DNA of 64,000 nt from Spirosoma sordidisoli (GTDB lineage: Bacteria > Bacteroidota > Bacteroidia > Cytophagales > Spirosomataceae): assembly GCF_004138325.1 (NCBI RefSeq), contig NZ_SBLB01000002.1, positions 720,294 to 784,293 on the forward strand. Reading direction: 5' to 3'. A program made the position numbers and the translations under genes. This document shows positions 1 through 8,756 of this stretch, piece after piece (position 1 is the stretch's first letter; every line of letters starts with the position of its first letter). The notes under the pieces are model-generated. The model was not told the origin of the DNA. It searched no databases and saw only the letters and a program-made list of their open reading frames with translations.

Positions 1-421
1 GAAGCAGCCGGGTATGCAGGCGTCCCTTATCGTCGACGTGAATAGCTTTTGGCCCACCGCCTTTCGGAAATCCGGCAACCTGAGTGAGTGTTTCAACAAC
101 GGCGACATCGGGACCGAGAAACCGGAACGAGACTACCTGCTGCTGTAAAACCGTATTGGCAAACATGCCTTTGAAGATCTCCACATGCCTGTCTAAAAAC
201 TGCTGGTGCCCGGTGAAAAACATACCCCGAATATTGGTAAACGTTCCGGTTTCGGCGAACCGTTTAGAGTAGGTAACCGCATCTCCGCTGTTCCAGGACG
301 TGACTTCTTCCTGAAGAATAGTTTGGATAGCCAACGAATCGGCATTTTGTTGGGCTTGCATCGGCGTCGCAAAAAGCAGAACCAGACTTGTCAGGGTACT
401 GATGAGGATTAGAGATTTCAT
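1..421 (-). CDS. SgcJ/EcaC-like (DUF4440/SnoaL fold) secreted protein, 3' end outside window
   Basis: The reverse strand from the ATG at 419-421 stays open to the window edge, giving about 140 residues without a stop. Residues 1-23 form a signal peptide ending in Ala-Gln-Ala-Gln. The rest has the pattern of the SgcJ/EcaC branch of the NTF2-like fold: SLAIQTILQEEVTSWNSGD near the start, then the GTFTNIRG segment. Members are small cone-shaped alpha+beta proteins, and most have no proven reaction. The gene lies 53 bases downstream of the amidohydrolase on the same strand and is probably the last gene of the kinase/regulator operon. The C-terminus lies beyond base 1, so the full length is unknown. 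Confidence 0.75.
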   Translation of the reverse strand, partial: MKSLILISTLTSLVLLFATPMQAQQNADSLAIQTILQEEVTSWNSGDAVTYSKRFAETGTFTNIRGMFFTGHQQFLDRHVEIFKGMFANTVLQQQVVSFRFLGPDVAVVETLTQVAGFPKGGGPKAIHVDDKGRLHTRLL

Positions 422-474
422 CGTTGTGCGATTCATATAGCTTATGGTTTAATGTTTACATAAATGCCGTTCGC

Positions 475-1689
475 TTAGGCGCTAATCCGGAAGATGCGCT
501 CGGCGTTTCTATGCGCTACTTTGGCCCGTTCATCATCCGTGAGCGTTGCCGATTCGATAAAGGAAACGGCTGGCGTTGTGGGTTGGTAGGGGTAATCAAT
601 GGCCCACATAACCGAGTCGAGGCCGAGCTTGTCGATGCTGAACCGAAGCGCCAGCGGGTCTTCAACACCACTGGTGGTGATCGAGAAGTTACGTTTGAAG
701 TATTCGCTCGGTTTGAGCTGGTTTCCCCGACCGGCCCGGGCGCCGGGTGCGCCCATGAAGTCGAGCCGCCACAGCCAGAACGGTAGTGCTTCGCCCATAT
801 GGCCCAGAACAATCTGCAGGCGGGGAAAGCGATCCAGAACCCCACTCAGCATTAACCGAAGAGCGTGCGTACCGGCTTCAATACCATAGCCCCAGATAGC
901 CCCTTCGATGCGGTAGTCACGGAAAGGGGCAGCCATGCCATCTGACGGAGCGCGGGGATGAATGTAAAGTGGGGCGCCCAGGGCTTCGGCGGCTTCCAGG
1001 ATAGGCCAGAACCGTTGTTCATCCAGGTAGCCGTTGCCGGTATGGGAGTTGACCAGAAACCCGTTCAGCCTGAGAGCATGAATCGACCGTTCCATTTCCC
1101 GGGCAGCCTCGGACGGGTTCTGGGGCGCAAAGCAGGCCAGCCCCGCGAAACGAGTCGGATGACGGCGAATGGCCTCGGCCAGCCGGTCGTTGGCCAGCCG
1201 GGCCAGGCCCACCGCCTGATCGGGTTCAAACATCTGCACACCCGGTAGTCCCAGCGAGAGCAGGTGCATATCGACCCCGTTCGCGTCCATATCGGCCAGG
1301 CGACCGGCATCCAGGTCCAGCAACTTGGGCAGCATCAATCGAGAACTGGCGTCCCGGTTCGACACCGGAGGGGGCGCCTGCGTCTGATCTTTGGAGGCCA
1401 TCAGGTCGGGGGTGCCGTAAATTGCGCTGAGGAGTTTCAGATCCAGGTTCGAGCCACCCCGTTTGGCCAGGTCGCGCACGGCCGTAGCTATTTCGGGAAT
1501 CATGAACGCTTCTTCGGTAGCAATCTTTCGTACCCGCTTTTCGACAACCGGGACCGCTCTTCGTTGGGCACCAGAGGGACGATCCCCGGCCGGTTCGGGC
1601 CACCCGCCAGCGGTAGCAAGCGCCGACAGCTGAGCCAGTACGGTCCGGCGATTGACCGGCGCACTCCCTTCGTTTGGTTTGGTAGACAT
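475..1689 (-). CDS. Amidohydrolase-family protein (metal-dependent hydrolase/decarboxylase, ACMSD-like), exported
   Basis: 404 residues. After an N-terminal NRRTVLAQLSALATAGG stretch that resembles a twin-arginine signal comes KIATEEAF, the usual start of the amidohydrolase-2 family (gamma-resorcylate decarboxylase/ACMSD type). A GFLVNSHTGNGYLDE region, a YIHPRAP histidine and an IVLGHMGEALPFW histidine follow the order of metal and catalytic residues in the TIM-barrel fold. The family usually opens with ExH or HxH; here it is E-E-A-F, typical of the decarboxylase-like branch. Substrate is unknown. It starts 10 bases after the response-regulator stop, so the two are probably cotranscribed. 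Confidence 0.85.
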   Translation of the reverse strand: MSTKPNEGSAPVNRRTVLAQLSALATAGGWPEPAGDRPSGAQRRAVPVVEKRVRKIATEEAFMIPEIATAVRDLAKRGGSNLDLKLLSAIYGTPDLMASKDQTQAPPPVSNRDASSRLMLPKLLDLDAGRLADMDANGVDMHLLSLGLPGVQMFEPDQAVGLARLANDRLAEAIRRHPTRFAGLACFAPQNPSEAAREMERSIHALRLNGFLVNSHTGNGYLDEQRFWPILEAAEALGAPLYIHPRAPSDGMAAPFRDYRIEGAIWGYGIEAGTHALRLMLSGVLDRFPRLQIVLGHMGEALPFWLWRLDFMGAPGARAGRGNQLKPSEYFKRNFSITTSGVEDPLALRFSIDKLGLDSVMWAIDYPYQPTTPAVSFIESATLTDDERAKVAHRNAERIFRISA

Positions 1690-1699
1690 AGTCGTTTGG

Positions 1700-2440
1700 T
1701 TAAAAACTGATGGCCTGTAGAAACTCCGCTTTTTTTCGTTTAGCCACGTCGAGCGTTACTCCGTTGCTCATCACCACCTGACCGCCATCGCCCCGGATGT
1801 ATCGCTCCACGAACGACTTGTTAATCATGTGGGCGTGGTGAATACGCAGGAATGTTTCGGTGGGCAGTAACTCGTCAAACTCTTTCAGGGTGCGGCTCAC
1901 CAGAAACGTAAGGGAGCCTGTCAGGTGGATGTACGTATAGTTTGCGCTGGCTTCGAGGTAAATAATGTCATCGATGTTGACGAATTGCAGACCCTCGAAG
2001 GTAGGAATGCCGATACGCCGGGGTTGTTTCTTCTGTACGTATTCCAGCAGCAGTTGTACCTGCGATTCGGCCGACTGGTTTGTCCGGTTTGCTTCGGCTT
2101 TAGCGACGGCCGCCTTTAGCTCGTCGATGTCCACCGGTTTTACCAGGTAATCCAGGGCACTGTACCGAATGGCTTTGATGGCGTAGTGGTCATAGGCCGT
2201 GACGAAGATGAGCGCGAACTGTCGGTACGATACGTGCTGAAGCATCAAAAAGCCGTTCATCACCGGCATCTCGATGTCCAGAAACACCACATCCGGCTGC
2301 AGGCGATCAATAGCCTGCTGCCCATCCCGGGCGTTATCGCAACGGGCTACGATTCGGATCTGCGGACAATGTCGACCCAGCTTTTCACCCAGCGAACTCA
2401 GGTTGCTCTGGTCGTCGTCAATCAGTATGGCGTTCAGCAT
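1700..2440 (-). CDS. LytTR-family DNA-binding response regulator
   Basis: 246 residues. Residues 1-120 are a receiver domain with acidic pocket IDDD, phospho-acceptor D55 in VVFLDIEMP, a T in FVTAYD and K in LVKPVD. Residues about 145-240 are a LytTR DNA-binding domain (DIIYLEASANYTYIHL, FLRIHHAHMINKSFV). The start lies 5 bases after the stop of the sensor kinase at 2446-4551, so this is the cognate regulator of that kinase. Targets cannot be read from the sequence; the downstream amidohydrolase in the same operon is one candidate. Confidence 0.95.
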   Translation of the reverse strand: MLNAILIDDDQSNLSSLGEKLGRHCPQIRIVARCDNARDGQQAIDRLQPDVVFLDIEMPVMNGFLMLQHVSYRQFALIFVTAYDHYAIKAIRYSALDYLVKPVDIDELKAAVAKAEANRTNQSAESQVQLLLEYVQKKQPRRIGIPTFEGLQFVNIDDIIYLEASANYTYIHLTGSLTFLVSRTLKEFDELLPTETFLRIHHAHMINKSFVERYIRGDGGQVVMSNGVTLDVAKRKKAEFLQAISF

Positions 2441-2445
2441 AGCCT

Positions 2446-4551
2446 TTAGGGTTCAGCACTACTAATCCTTACGACTGCTTTGGTACCTGCTGGTCTACCG
2501 TTTTCTTCCAGGTCGGTGATCTGAACATCGGCCAAACGGCTGTGCCGGTTGTGAAGCTGAATGCGCTCCCGCGTAATCTGGATGCCATACGACTGGTGAC
2601 CGGGTCGGTTCAGCTCCCTCAGCCGGGCGGCCTGGGTGCGGCCAATACCATTATCGACTACCGAATAAATGATGTATTCATCCCTCAGTTGCGCGGCAAT
2701 ATCCAGCTGGCGACAATTGTCATGCTTATTGAGCAGACCGTGATGGATCGCGTTTTCCACGAAAGGCTGGATAAGTAACGGCGGCACGTTGTAATCGCCT
2801 TCCATCAGCTCCGGATCAGCCGTCAGCGAATAGCTGAATTTATGGTTGCACCGGAACTGTTCCAGCTCCAGGTACAGGCGCAGCGTATCGAAATCTTTTT
2901 GAAAGTGAACCCGATTATTCTTGGAGCTGTCGAGCACCAGCCGAATCAGTTTGGCGAACCGGGCCAGGTAGGTAGTGGCCCGGTCAGGCTGTCCGGTCTG
3001 GATGAGGTTATCGATGGCGCTCAGGCAATTGAAAATAAAATGAGGGTTCATCTGGGTGCGCAAAGCCTGCATCTCCAGCTCAAGGGCTTTGCGTTTGAGG
3101 CTCGACTGGGCCTGCTCGTAGCGCAGGGCTTCGTTTTTTCGCTTAAGGGTTATCGTTCGAATCACCAGCAGCGAACACACAAACAGCGCCAGTAACCCGC
3201 CCGCCAGCATAGTCGTTGACTGCGTTTGCCGCTGCAACTCCTGTTGCTTTACCACCAGTTGCTGCTCCTTCAGGGCCTTGTCCTGTTTTAACAGCCGGAT
3301 GCGATTTTCGGCCTGCCCAGCCGCCAGGTACAAAGCCGTCCGCTGAGCAAACTGACGGGTAGCCAGCGAATCGTTGATGATCGTATACTGCTTGAAGTAC
3401 ACGTAGGCGCTGTCGGGTCGCTTTAGCCGCTCGAACAGGGACGCCATAAGTCCATTGGCATCTTTGAGGTACTGTTGATTGGCCGTCTGGGAAGCGGTTT
3501 GGCGTAGTTCGCGGGCGTAACGCAGGGCAATCGGATACTTCTGTTTCCCCTCGTATACGCGGGCTACCGTCAGCAACGATTGCATCAGCGGTATCACATC
3601 CCGCTTCTGGCGCAGGCCATCCAGCAGGGGCAACACATCGGCCAGGACCTGCTCATATTGATGACGGGCCAGCTGCACCTCCACCGAATAGCCCCACACG
3701 TAGGCCCTGAACTTGTTCCGAACGGCCTCGTCGGTGGTCAGTACTGCCAGGTTCCGCAGGTGTTTCTGCTGATAATACAGCACCGAGTCGTAGTTACGGA
3801 GTTGCAGGTGGGCGTAGGCCATGTCTTCCAGATGGGGCCAGAGCAACAGAAACGGCGTGAAGTAGGGCAAACTCTGGTGGTAATAATCCAGCGCCTTCTG
3901 CGGGTCGCCTACCCGGTTGAACGACCGCCCGATGAACGCCAGCGAAACCGCCGTCAGCGCCGAGTCTTTCAGCTCTTTGCCTATTTTCTGGGATTCAATC
4001 AGGTTTTCAAAGCCTTTCCAGTATTGACCCCGTTTGCAGTACTGATAGCCCGTTGCCTGTATGGCCCAGCCCAAAGCCGATTTATCCTGAGCGGCCAGGG
4101 CCAGCTGCCGGGCGTGAAAGGCGGCTTGCAGGCCCTGCTTATACTGTCCGAGGCTCCCCCGCGCAATGGCCAGCAGGTAATACGCTCTCGACAGCGTGGT
4201 CGGTTCGTTCTTGTTGTTCAGTAACCTGATGACCTGTTCGCTCCGGCGAACCATGCGCTTATAATCGGCCAGCAAGCGACCTGCTACGTCGCCCTGCGTA
4301 AGTAAGGCGACGCCCTGCCCTTTCAGATAGTCAGTACGTACAGACTGCTCATAAGCCAGCCGCGCATATGTAAGCGCCGAGTCGGCATGTACGGCGTAAA
4401 AGGTAAAGGCCCAGCCCATGGCGTTGAGGCTGTCGGCCCGCGCCCGGCCTTCCAGGGTTGGCAGCGCCCGCCGTAGCCGATCGATGCCGGCTGTTTGCGA
4501 CCAGCCCCGTATCGTCAGTATCAGCAGCAGCAGGGTCAGGCTAGTTCGCAT
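2446..4551 (-). CDS. TPR-containing sensor histidine kinase (LytS/YehU-like)
   Basis: 701 residues. A signal peptide is followed by a long helical region (about 25-420) of tetratricopeptide-like repeats, predicted periplasmic. One membrane helix sits at about 447-467, then a coiled coil. The His_kinase domain carries the phospho-acceptor in MNPHFIFN (H503), and the ATPase part has an N-box in LIQPFVENAIHHG and a DNGIGR G-box. This is the usual Bacteroidota architecture paired with LytTR regulators, and the regulator follows 5 bases downstream. The signal is unknown; periplasmic TPRs suggest protein or peptide recognition. Confidence 0.93.
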   Translation of the reverse strand: MRTSLTLLLLILTIRGWSQTAGIDRLRRALPTLEGRARADSLNAMGWAFTFYAVHADSALTYARLAYEQSVRTDYLKGQGVALLTQGDVAGRLLADYKRMVRRSEQVIRLLNNKNEPTTLSRAYYLLAIARGSLGQYKQGLQAAFHARQLALAAQDKSALGWAIQATGYQYCKRGQYWKGFENLIESQKIGKELKDSALTAVSLAFIGRSFNRVGDPQKALDYYHQSLPYFTPFLLLWPHLEDMAYAHLQLRNYDSVLYYQQKHLRNLAVLTTDEAVRNKFRAYVWGYSVEVQLARHQYEQVLADVLPLLDGLRQKRDVIPLMQSLLTVARVYEGKQKYPIALRYARELRQTASQTANQQYLKDANGLMASLFERLKRPDSAYVYFKQYTIINDSLATRQFAQRTALYLAAGQAENRIRLLKQDKALKEQQLVVKQQELQRQTQSTTMLAGGLLALFVCSLLVIRTITLKRKNEALRYEQAQSSLKRKALELEMQALRTQMNPHFIFNCLSAIDNLIQTGQPDRATTYLARFAKLIRLVLDSSKNNRVHFQKDFDTLRLYLELEQFRCNHKFSYSLTADPELMEGDYNVPPLLIQPFVENAIHHGLLNKHDNCRQLDIAAQLRDEYIIYSVVDNGIGRTQAARLRELNRPGHQSYGIQITRERIQLHNRHSRLADVQITDLEENGRPAGTKAVVRISSAEP

Positions 4552-4686
4552 ACATAGTCGTAGTTAGAGGAACAGTTAGGGAACTACTCGATCAGCTGCG
4601 CGAAAATCGTATCTAGTTTACTGTAATAATTGGTAATAACCTACTGATTGCGAGTTTATTATTGTCTGGTCAAGGGCGGTGTCTGT

Positions 4687-5172
4687 TCAGTAGGTTATCA
4701 TTCCCTTATACGTAATTTCGCCCGCCGGTTTAGCCGGGTTGGCTATGGCATTGCCGACAAAAGAGCCACTGGCTTTCCGGAATTTGCCGGTTCCGCCGGC
4801 AATGGTGTGGGTTACGGCAACGGTTGATGTGCCGTCAGAATTGGGAGTAGATGTGCCCTTGAATGTGGTTGTGAACGTATCGCCGTTGTCGGCATAAAAG
4901 GTAGCTTCCCCCCCTACGGCGAAGGGAGGAGGGGGCGTGATGGTAATCGTAGCCGTAGCGACAAACCGGGCAATGTCGAGCGGCCTGGCGGGCGAGGTTC
5001 CGGTTGTTCGCTGCTTCAGCATTGGCGCCGGATTGAGCAACTCGTTCGTCGTGGTGTATGTCCCTTCGTAGGTGACCGATACGGGGGTGTCTTCCTTTTC
5101 GCAGCTAACCAGGATGAACAGCAATGCACATACGCCTGGCAGGAGCAGTTGGCCTGTGAATCTGTTTTTCAT
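4687..5172 (-). CDS. Small secreted lipoprotein of unknown function
   Basis: 161 residues. The N-terminus has a hydrophobic core ending in LFILVSCEKED, a lipobox with the cysteine at about residue 24 followed by acidic residues, so it is probably a lipidated, surface or periplasmic protein. The body is Thr/Gly/Pro-rich with beta-strand pattern (YEGTYTTTNELLNP, TITITPPPPFAVGGEATFYADNGDTF, GGTGKFRKASGSFVGNA), like small beta-barrel lipoproteins that measure or bind small ligands. I do not recognise a named family. It is 135 bases upstream of the kinase operon on the same strand, and the gap looks long enough for a separate promoter. Confidence 0.8.
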   Translation of the reverse strand: MKNRFTGQLLLPGVCALLFILVSCEKEDTPVSVTYEGTYTTTNELLNPAPMLKQRTTGTSPARPLDIARFVATATITITPPPPFAVGGEATFYADNGDTFTTTFKGTSTPNSDGTSTVAVTHTIAGGTGKFRKASGSFVGNAIANPAKPAGEITYKGMITY

Positions 5173-5581
5173 GATGCTTTCGTTGACGTGATAAAAAGAA
5201 TGACTCGTTGCGGCCCGACGCTTTGCGTTGAGCGTTTGTTAACCCCAAAGTAAAGGCACCTGACAAGCCTGGAAAAGCCGCATCGAGCCGCTGGGGGCGT
5301 TCGTTTACTAAGTGGGCCTGTTTGCCGGTTAACTGATAGTCAGGTAATTGCTGCCAAACCCGATACGGTACCAGAAGCGCTCACCGTGCCGGAAACGCAC
5401 ATTGATCAGCCGGGGGTAACTGATCGATGGTGGCGGGTCCAGGCTTTTTCGGCGCGTTTGAACGCAAGAAAACCTTCCGGTTAGTCGCGCGCGGCTCAGG
5501 CCGTACGGTACTAAACGCGAAAGGTTTTCGCTGTCCAGCCAGTCCTGTCAAATGCCGGACCGGCTCAGGTATGGTGTATGT
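5173..5581. other. Intergenic region, no convincing gene; one long-range inverted repeat
   Basis: About 410 bases between the two lipoprotein genes. A 9-base inverted repeat (gaaaacctt at 5468-5476 and aaggttttc at 5521-5529) encloses a GC-rich loop. The reverse strand keeps an open frame for roughly 60 codons ending near 5330 (ending in GFGSNYLTIS) without a plausible start. It may be a gene remnant, but I recognise no family. No RNA gene is visible. Confidence 0.35.
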
Positions 5582-7180
5582 TTATTGCAGTTTTGCCAGC
5601 CAGAGCGACGCGTTGATGTGGAGCGCGGGGTGGGAGGTGTAGCCGGAGGGGGCATCACCCGACCAGCCGTTGAACAGATTATCGGCCGTATCGCCGGTAC
5701 CATCGTCAGACGGAGAGCTGTCTCCTACGAATACGATCCGGCCACTGCCGTAGGTCGAGAGCAGGGCCATGGCGCCCGTGGTGCTGCCTACGGTACGGCT
5801 CATCCGCCAGAAGAGCCCCTGAACGGTGGCATTGTTAGTTGGGTAGAGGGTGGCGGTGGTTCCGGCATAAAAAGCCAGCTTCGAGGCCGTTCCGGCTACC
5901 CCTGCCAGTACTTTCTGGGCGTTGGCGTTGCTGCCGGTATAAACCCGGGTCGTTGGCTGTTCGTCAATGTCAACGTAGTCGACGGTGAAGCCGAATGGCC
6001 GGTTGTTGTTGATGCCATTGTTGGTCATCAGATCATTCCAGACGCGGGGTGAATCGTAGCCGTCGCCATCGCGGTCGGAGGGGAGGTACCCGTTGGGGTC
6101 GGTTCCGGTCAGCGACGGAGCCGTATGATCCGCTACCATCATCAGCCCACCGCCGTTGGCTACGAAATTCATGATGGCCGTTTTCTCGCTGGCCGTAAAC
6201 AGCCGGTTCGGCTCGACCACGACGAACACATCGTAGTTGCTCAGGTCCTGCGCATTGCTGGTGTTGTTATAGGTAATGGCCGTGCCGTTCGGCAGCGATT
6301 CGACCAGGTTGCCCCGTTTGACCAGCTCTACCGCCCAGGCCGACATACCGCCTTTCCAGTACGTTTCGGGCGTCGACGAGGTAATGCCGGTATAGGAAGG
6401 CGTGGGGAAGCGCTGGGCTTTGGTCTCGACGGTGGTACCACCCGTATAGGTCGGTACCGATTCAGTGCCGTCGGCGTCGATCTGCCAGTCGGCATTCCCG
6501 GCGTTTTCGCGTTTGCTGGCGTCGAACAGGAATTTTTTGCCCGTGCCCGGTTGAGGGGTTCCGCCCCCGCTATAGTCATTGATGACGATGTCGTCGAGAT
6601 TGATACGGTTCGTTGACCCCGACAGTTTCCTGAATTCGATCCGAACCGTTCCCGACACGTTCAGGGTAAACGTCTGGGTCTGTAACGAAGCGGTTGTAGT
6701 AATAGCCCCACCGGCCTGGGTCCAGCTGCTTCCGCCATTGGTGGAGTACCAGAGTCCCCACTGGCTGGCCGCATCGGTGCCGTAGGTCGCGTGTTTGACA
6801 CTGACCGTACTGATGCCCGATGACTGATCGAAGAGCATGGTTAGCCTGCCGGTGTTGCGCAGACGGGCCGACCACGAGCCCACCCGCTTGTCGGCACTCA
6901 GGTTGCCGATAACCCCATCGTACAAATTCCAGGATTTAGCCTGAAGCGTCACGTTATCGCCACTGGCCGAGCCGGCTGGCGACACGTCATAGGCCGTTTT
7001 GGGGCTGGTCGTGCCCACGTCAAACCCTTCCGTGAGAGAAACGGCCAGCGCTCTGGCGCCACTGAGCGGATGGCTGGCCGGTAGCAGCGAAGGGTCCTGA
7101 ACCGGCTGGCAACCCAAAATAAAGGCACTCGTAAGGCCACCCGTTAACAGCAGATGTTTTAATTTTAGTAATTGAAGCAT
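5582..7180 (-). CDS. Secreted lipoprotein with N-terminal beta-sandwich and C-terminal DUF4350/ThuA-like (GATase-like) domain
   Basis: 532 residues from the ATG at 7178-7180, chosen because it puts the signal peptide and lipobox (SAFILGCQ) at the start; an upstream in-frame start would add 19 residues before the signal. Residues about 45-200 are a beta-sandwich (EGFDVGTTSPKTAY, NLDDIVINDY) of the kind found on Bacteroidota secreted hydrolases. Residues about 215-532 contain a Rossmann-like segment (FLFDASKRENAGNADW, DVFVVVEPNRLFT, FVANGGGLMMVADH, GRIVFVGDSSP), as in DUF4350/GldG-like domains that fold like glutamine amidotransferases but lack the catalytic triad. No enzyme activity can be assigned. 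A Ca-binding-like DRDGDGYD occurs midway. Confidence 0.8.
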   Translation of the reverse strand: MLQLLKLKHLLLTGGLTSAFILGCQPVQDPSLLPASHPLSGARALAVSLTEGFDVGTTSPKTAYDVSPAGSASGDNVTLQAKSWNLYDGVIGNLSADKRVGSWSARLRNTGRLTMLFDQSSGISTVSVKHATYGTDAASQWGLWYSTNGGSSWTQAGGAITTTASLQTQTFTLNVSGTVRIEFRKLSGSTNRINLDDIVINDYSGGGTPQPGTGKKFLFDASKRENAGNADWQIDADGTESVPTYTGGTTVETKAQRFPTPSYTGITSSTPETYWKGGMSAWAVELVKRGNLVESLPNGTAITYNNTSNAQDLSNYDVFVVVEPNRLFTASEKTAIMNFVANGGGLMMVADHTAPSLTGTDPNGYLPSDRDGDGYDSPRVWNDLMTNNGINNNRPFGFTVDYVDIDEQPTTRVYTGSNANAQKVLAGVAGTASKLAFYAGTTATLYPTNNATVQGLFWRMSRTVGSTTGAMALLSTYGSGRIVFVGDSSPSDDGTGDTADNLFNGWSGDAPSGYTSHPALHINASLWLAKLQ

Positions 7181-7320
7181 AAAAAGGGGTGTATTGGGTA
7201 AAGTGTAAACTTTTGCAAATAGCCCAAAACCCCCCAATTATGCTACAAAGTCATCGTTACCTTTCTATTACGTTAACGACAGGCCGTCGCCGGTTCCAAT
7301 GCACTGGCTCCGCTGCCTGC

Positions 7321-7941
7321 TTATTTGGGCTCGATCCGGAAAATAGACGAGGTTTCGATCGTAGTGTCTTTCTCGGTGGTGGCTTCGCAATAACCGACCA
7401 CCGGAAAAGGTACGTAGTCGATGAACTCGCGCAGGTTGGTAAAGTACTCGGTTCCGTAGCGCTGGGTATTTTTATAGAAGACCAGGTTGTTGATAAAGTA
7501 TTTGCCGGGGAAGTGTTCGGCCATGATGGCGAAAAGGTCCGATAACTGCGGCAGCACGTACCAGGTCAGTTCGGCAAACAGGATAGCGTCGACCTGAGGG
7601 TACCGGGCCAGGTTCTCGACCCGATCAGCCGTAAACGAAAGGTGCGGAAACAGGCTCTTTGCCCGGCTGACGGCCGTTTCTGACAGTTCGATCCCTTGCG
7701 GAATAATGCCCGTTTGCCGGTAAATCTCCTGGGAGTAGTACCCCAGGCCGCTGCCACACTCCAGCACCGACTGAATCCCGAACTGTTTGAGGTGCAGAAT
7801 GCCAGCCTGCCGCGAATAGGGGTTGGGCTGTTTATCCTGCATCCAGGGCTGGTCGAACTGCTGATACATCTCGTCAAATCGTCCGATAAACTGACCGTCT
7901 TTGATGACATAGTCGTGATACGTCTCCTTCTGCTGGCTCAT
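7321..7941 (-). CDS. Class I SAM-dependent methyltransferase
   Basis: 206 residues. The SAM-binding motif I is VLECGSGLGYYS (about 60-71), followed by an acidic loop QGIELSETAVSRAK (motif II) and AILFAELTWYVLP (post-motif). Substrate unknown; the size and NodS-like layout fit a small-molecule methyltransferase. A shortened, broken copy of the first part of this gene and its upstream DNA lies at about 9790-9981. The upstream region has inverted repeats (7958-7991) that look like an operator, so regulation by a dimeric repressor is likely. Confidence 0.88.
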   Translation of the reverse strand: MSQQKETYHDYVIKDGQFIGRFDEMYQQFDQPWMQDKQPNPYSRQAGILHLKQFGIQSVLECGSGLGYYSQEIYRQTGIIPQGIELSETAVSRAKSLFPHLSFTADRVENLARYPQVDAILFAELTWYVLPQLSDLFAIMAEHFPGKYFINNLVFYKNTQRYGTEYFTNLREFIDYVPFPVVGYCEATTEKDTTIETSSIFRIEPK

Positions 7942-7957
7942 GGTATAACGTTTCTTA

Positions 7958-7991
7958 CTAGTTTGTAAACTAGGTGTACCATGTGTCTAGT
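7958..7991. promoter_or_regulatory. Paired inverted repeats upstream of the methyltransferase (putative operator)
   Basis: CTAGTTT-GT-AAACTAG (7958-7973) overlaps a second symmetric element with half-sites ACTAG (7969-7973) and CTAGT (7987-7991), outer span 23 bases. The second element has the same geometry in the duplicated copy at 10012-10034, where both half-sites changed together. That is the behaviour expected of a dimeric regulator site. The regulator is not identified. Confidence 0.5.
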
Positions 7992-8098
7992 ATAGTTGTT
8001 CAGGAAAAATCATCGGTTTGGGTTCGTCGTGAAATCGGATTCAGCCTGGTTCTTCAAGTCGTTCACCGTTTCGGTGCAGGAGCCGGATTGAACACCTC

Positions 8099-8265
8099 AT
8101 TCGTCGTAAAAAATGACGGTGGCCAGCCCAAATCCAGCACTGACGACGTTGGTTCGGAAAGGCTCCGGTTCCACGAATCGTTGCCCGGATGCCCGGCGGG
8201 TTCACGTCCTGCGCCAGCGCCTGACCGCTGGACATTCCGGTGATGAACCATGCCTTCTGTTCCAT
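8099..8265 (-). pseudogene. Remnant of a short-chain dehydrogenase (SDR), internally deleted and frameshifted
   Basis: From the ATG at 8263-8265 the reverse strand reads MEQKAWFITGMSSG, the classical SDR start (nucleotide-binding TGxxxGxG region). It then jumps directly to ALAQDVNPPGIRATI, which belongs near residue 170 of such enzymes, so about 450 bases of the middle are missing. After that, a one-base shift in frame restores TIVEPEPFRTNVVSAG, the family's VEPGxFRT motif. The remains end at a TGA near 8099. No function is expected. Confidence 0.75.
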
Positions 8266-8282
8266 AGGCAGTCGGGGCTGTA

Positions 8283-8322
8283 CCCGTCGGTGGCCGCCCT
8301 CCAACAAGCGGCCGCCGACGGG
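8283..8322. terminator. Strong GC-rich hairpin
   Basis: A 15-base stem with one mismatch (8283-8297 pairing with 8308-8322) around a 10-base loop. It lies just downstream of the SnoaL-like gene stop and upstream of the SDR remnant's start. No clear U-run follows, so it may be a terminator or just a stable intergenic structure. Confidence 0.5.
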
Positions 8323-8329
8323 TAATGAC

Positions 8330-8683
8330 TTAGGCGAAATACCGCTCCCGAATAATTTTACCATCCTGCCAGTCCTGAATGGCCACTTCCACCACCTTTA
8401 GCAGCCCGCTGGTGTTGTCGAGGTCGACCGACCAGACGATAAAGCTACGATTGCCCTTAACGATCCGGCCAACGGCGCTGAAATCCCGTACCATAACAAT
8501 GTCGGCAAGTTGTTGGTGGCCCATTTTATCAATCCGGGTTTTTCCCTGGTGAGTTACCCCATCCAGATCGGTCTTTTCGATGTCGTCGTGGTAAAACTTG
8601 GCAAAGGCTTCCATGGGTTTGCCCTCAGCTACCAGCGCAATGAGTTCATCAACGGCGGTTGTAATTTGTGATTCCGTCATCAT
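8330..8683 (-). CDS. SnoaL-like / NTF2-fold protein
   Basis: 117 residues. ITTAVDELIALVAEGKPMEAFAKFYHDDI is the first helix pair of the NTF2-like fold, and KVVEVAIQDWQDGKIIRERYFA is the last strand pair with the usual GKI-x-xExYF ending. No signal peptide, so cytoplasmic. Family members include ketosteroid isomerase-like and polyketide-cyclase-like proteins and many of unknown role. The neighbouring AraC-type gene ends 73 bases upstream on the same strand, so the two may be cotranscribed. Confidence 0.85.
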   Translation of the reverse strand: MMTESQITTAVDELIALVAEGKPMEAFAKFYHDDIEKTDLDGVTHQGKTRIDKMGHQQLADIVMVRDFSAVGRIVKGNRSFIVWSVDLDNTSGLLKVVEVAIQDWQDGKIIRERYFA

Positions 8684-8756
8684 CCTGTTTATGCGGTTAA
8701 ATGTATGCTACAAAGGTGCAGCAGGGTGGGGCGGACCAGGTAACACAAAACCGCAC

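Noticed and set aside
5427..5642. 71-codon plus frame between two lipoprotein genes
   Set aside because: No family, poor composition, and it runs into the 3' end of the convergent lipoprotein gene.
8041..8364. 107-codon reverse frame as a real small protein
   Set aside because: It spans the SDR remnant and a hairpin, and the SDR motifs require a frame shift, so it was called a pseudogene instead.
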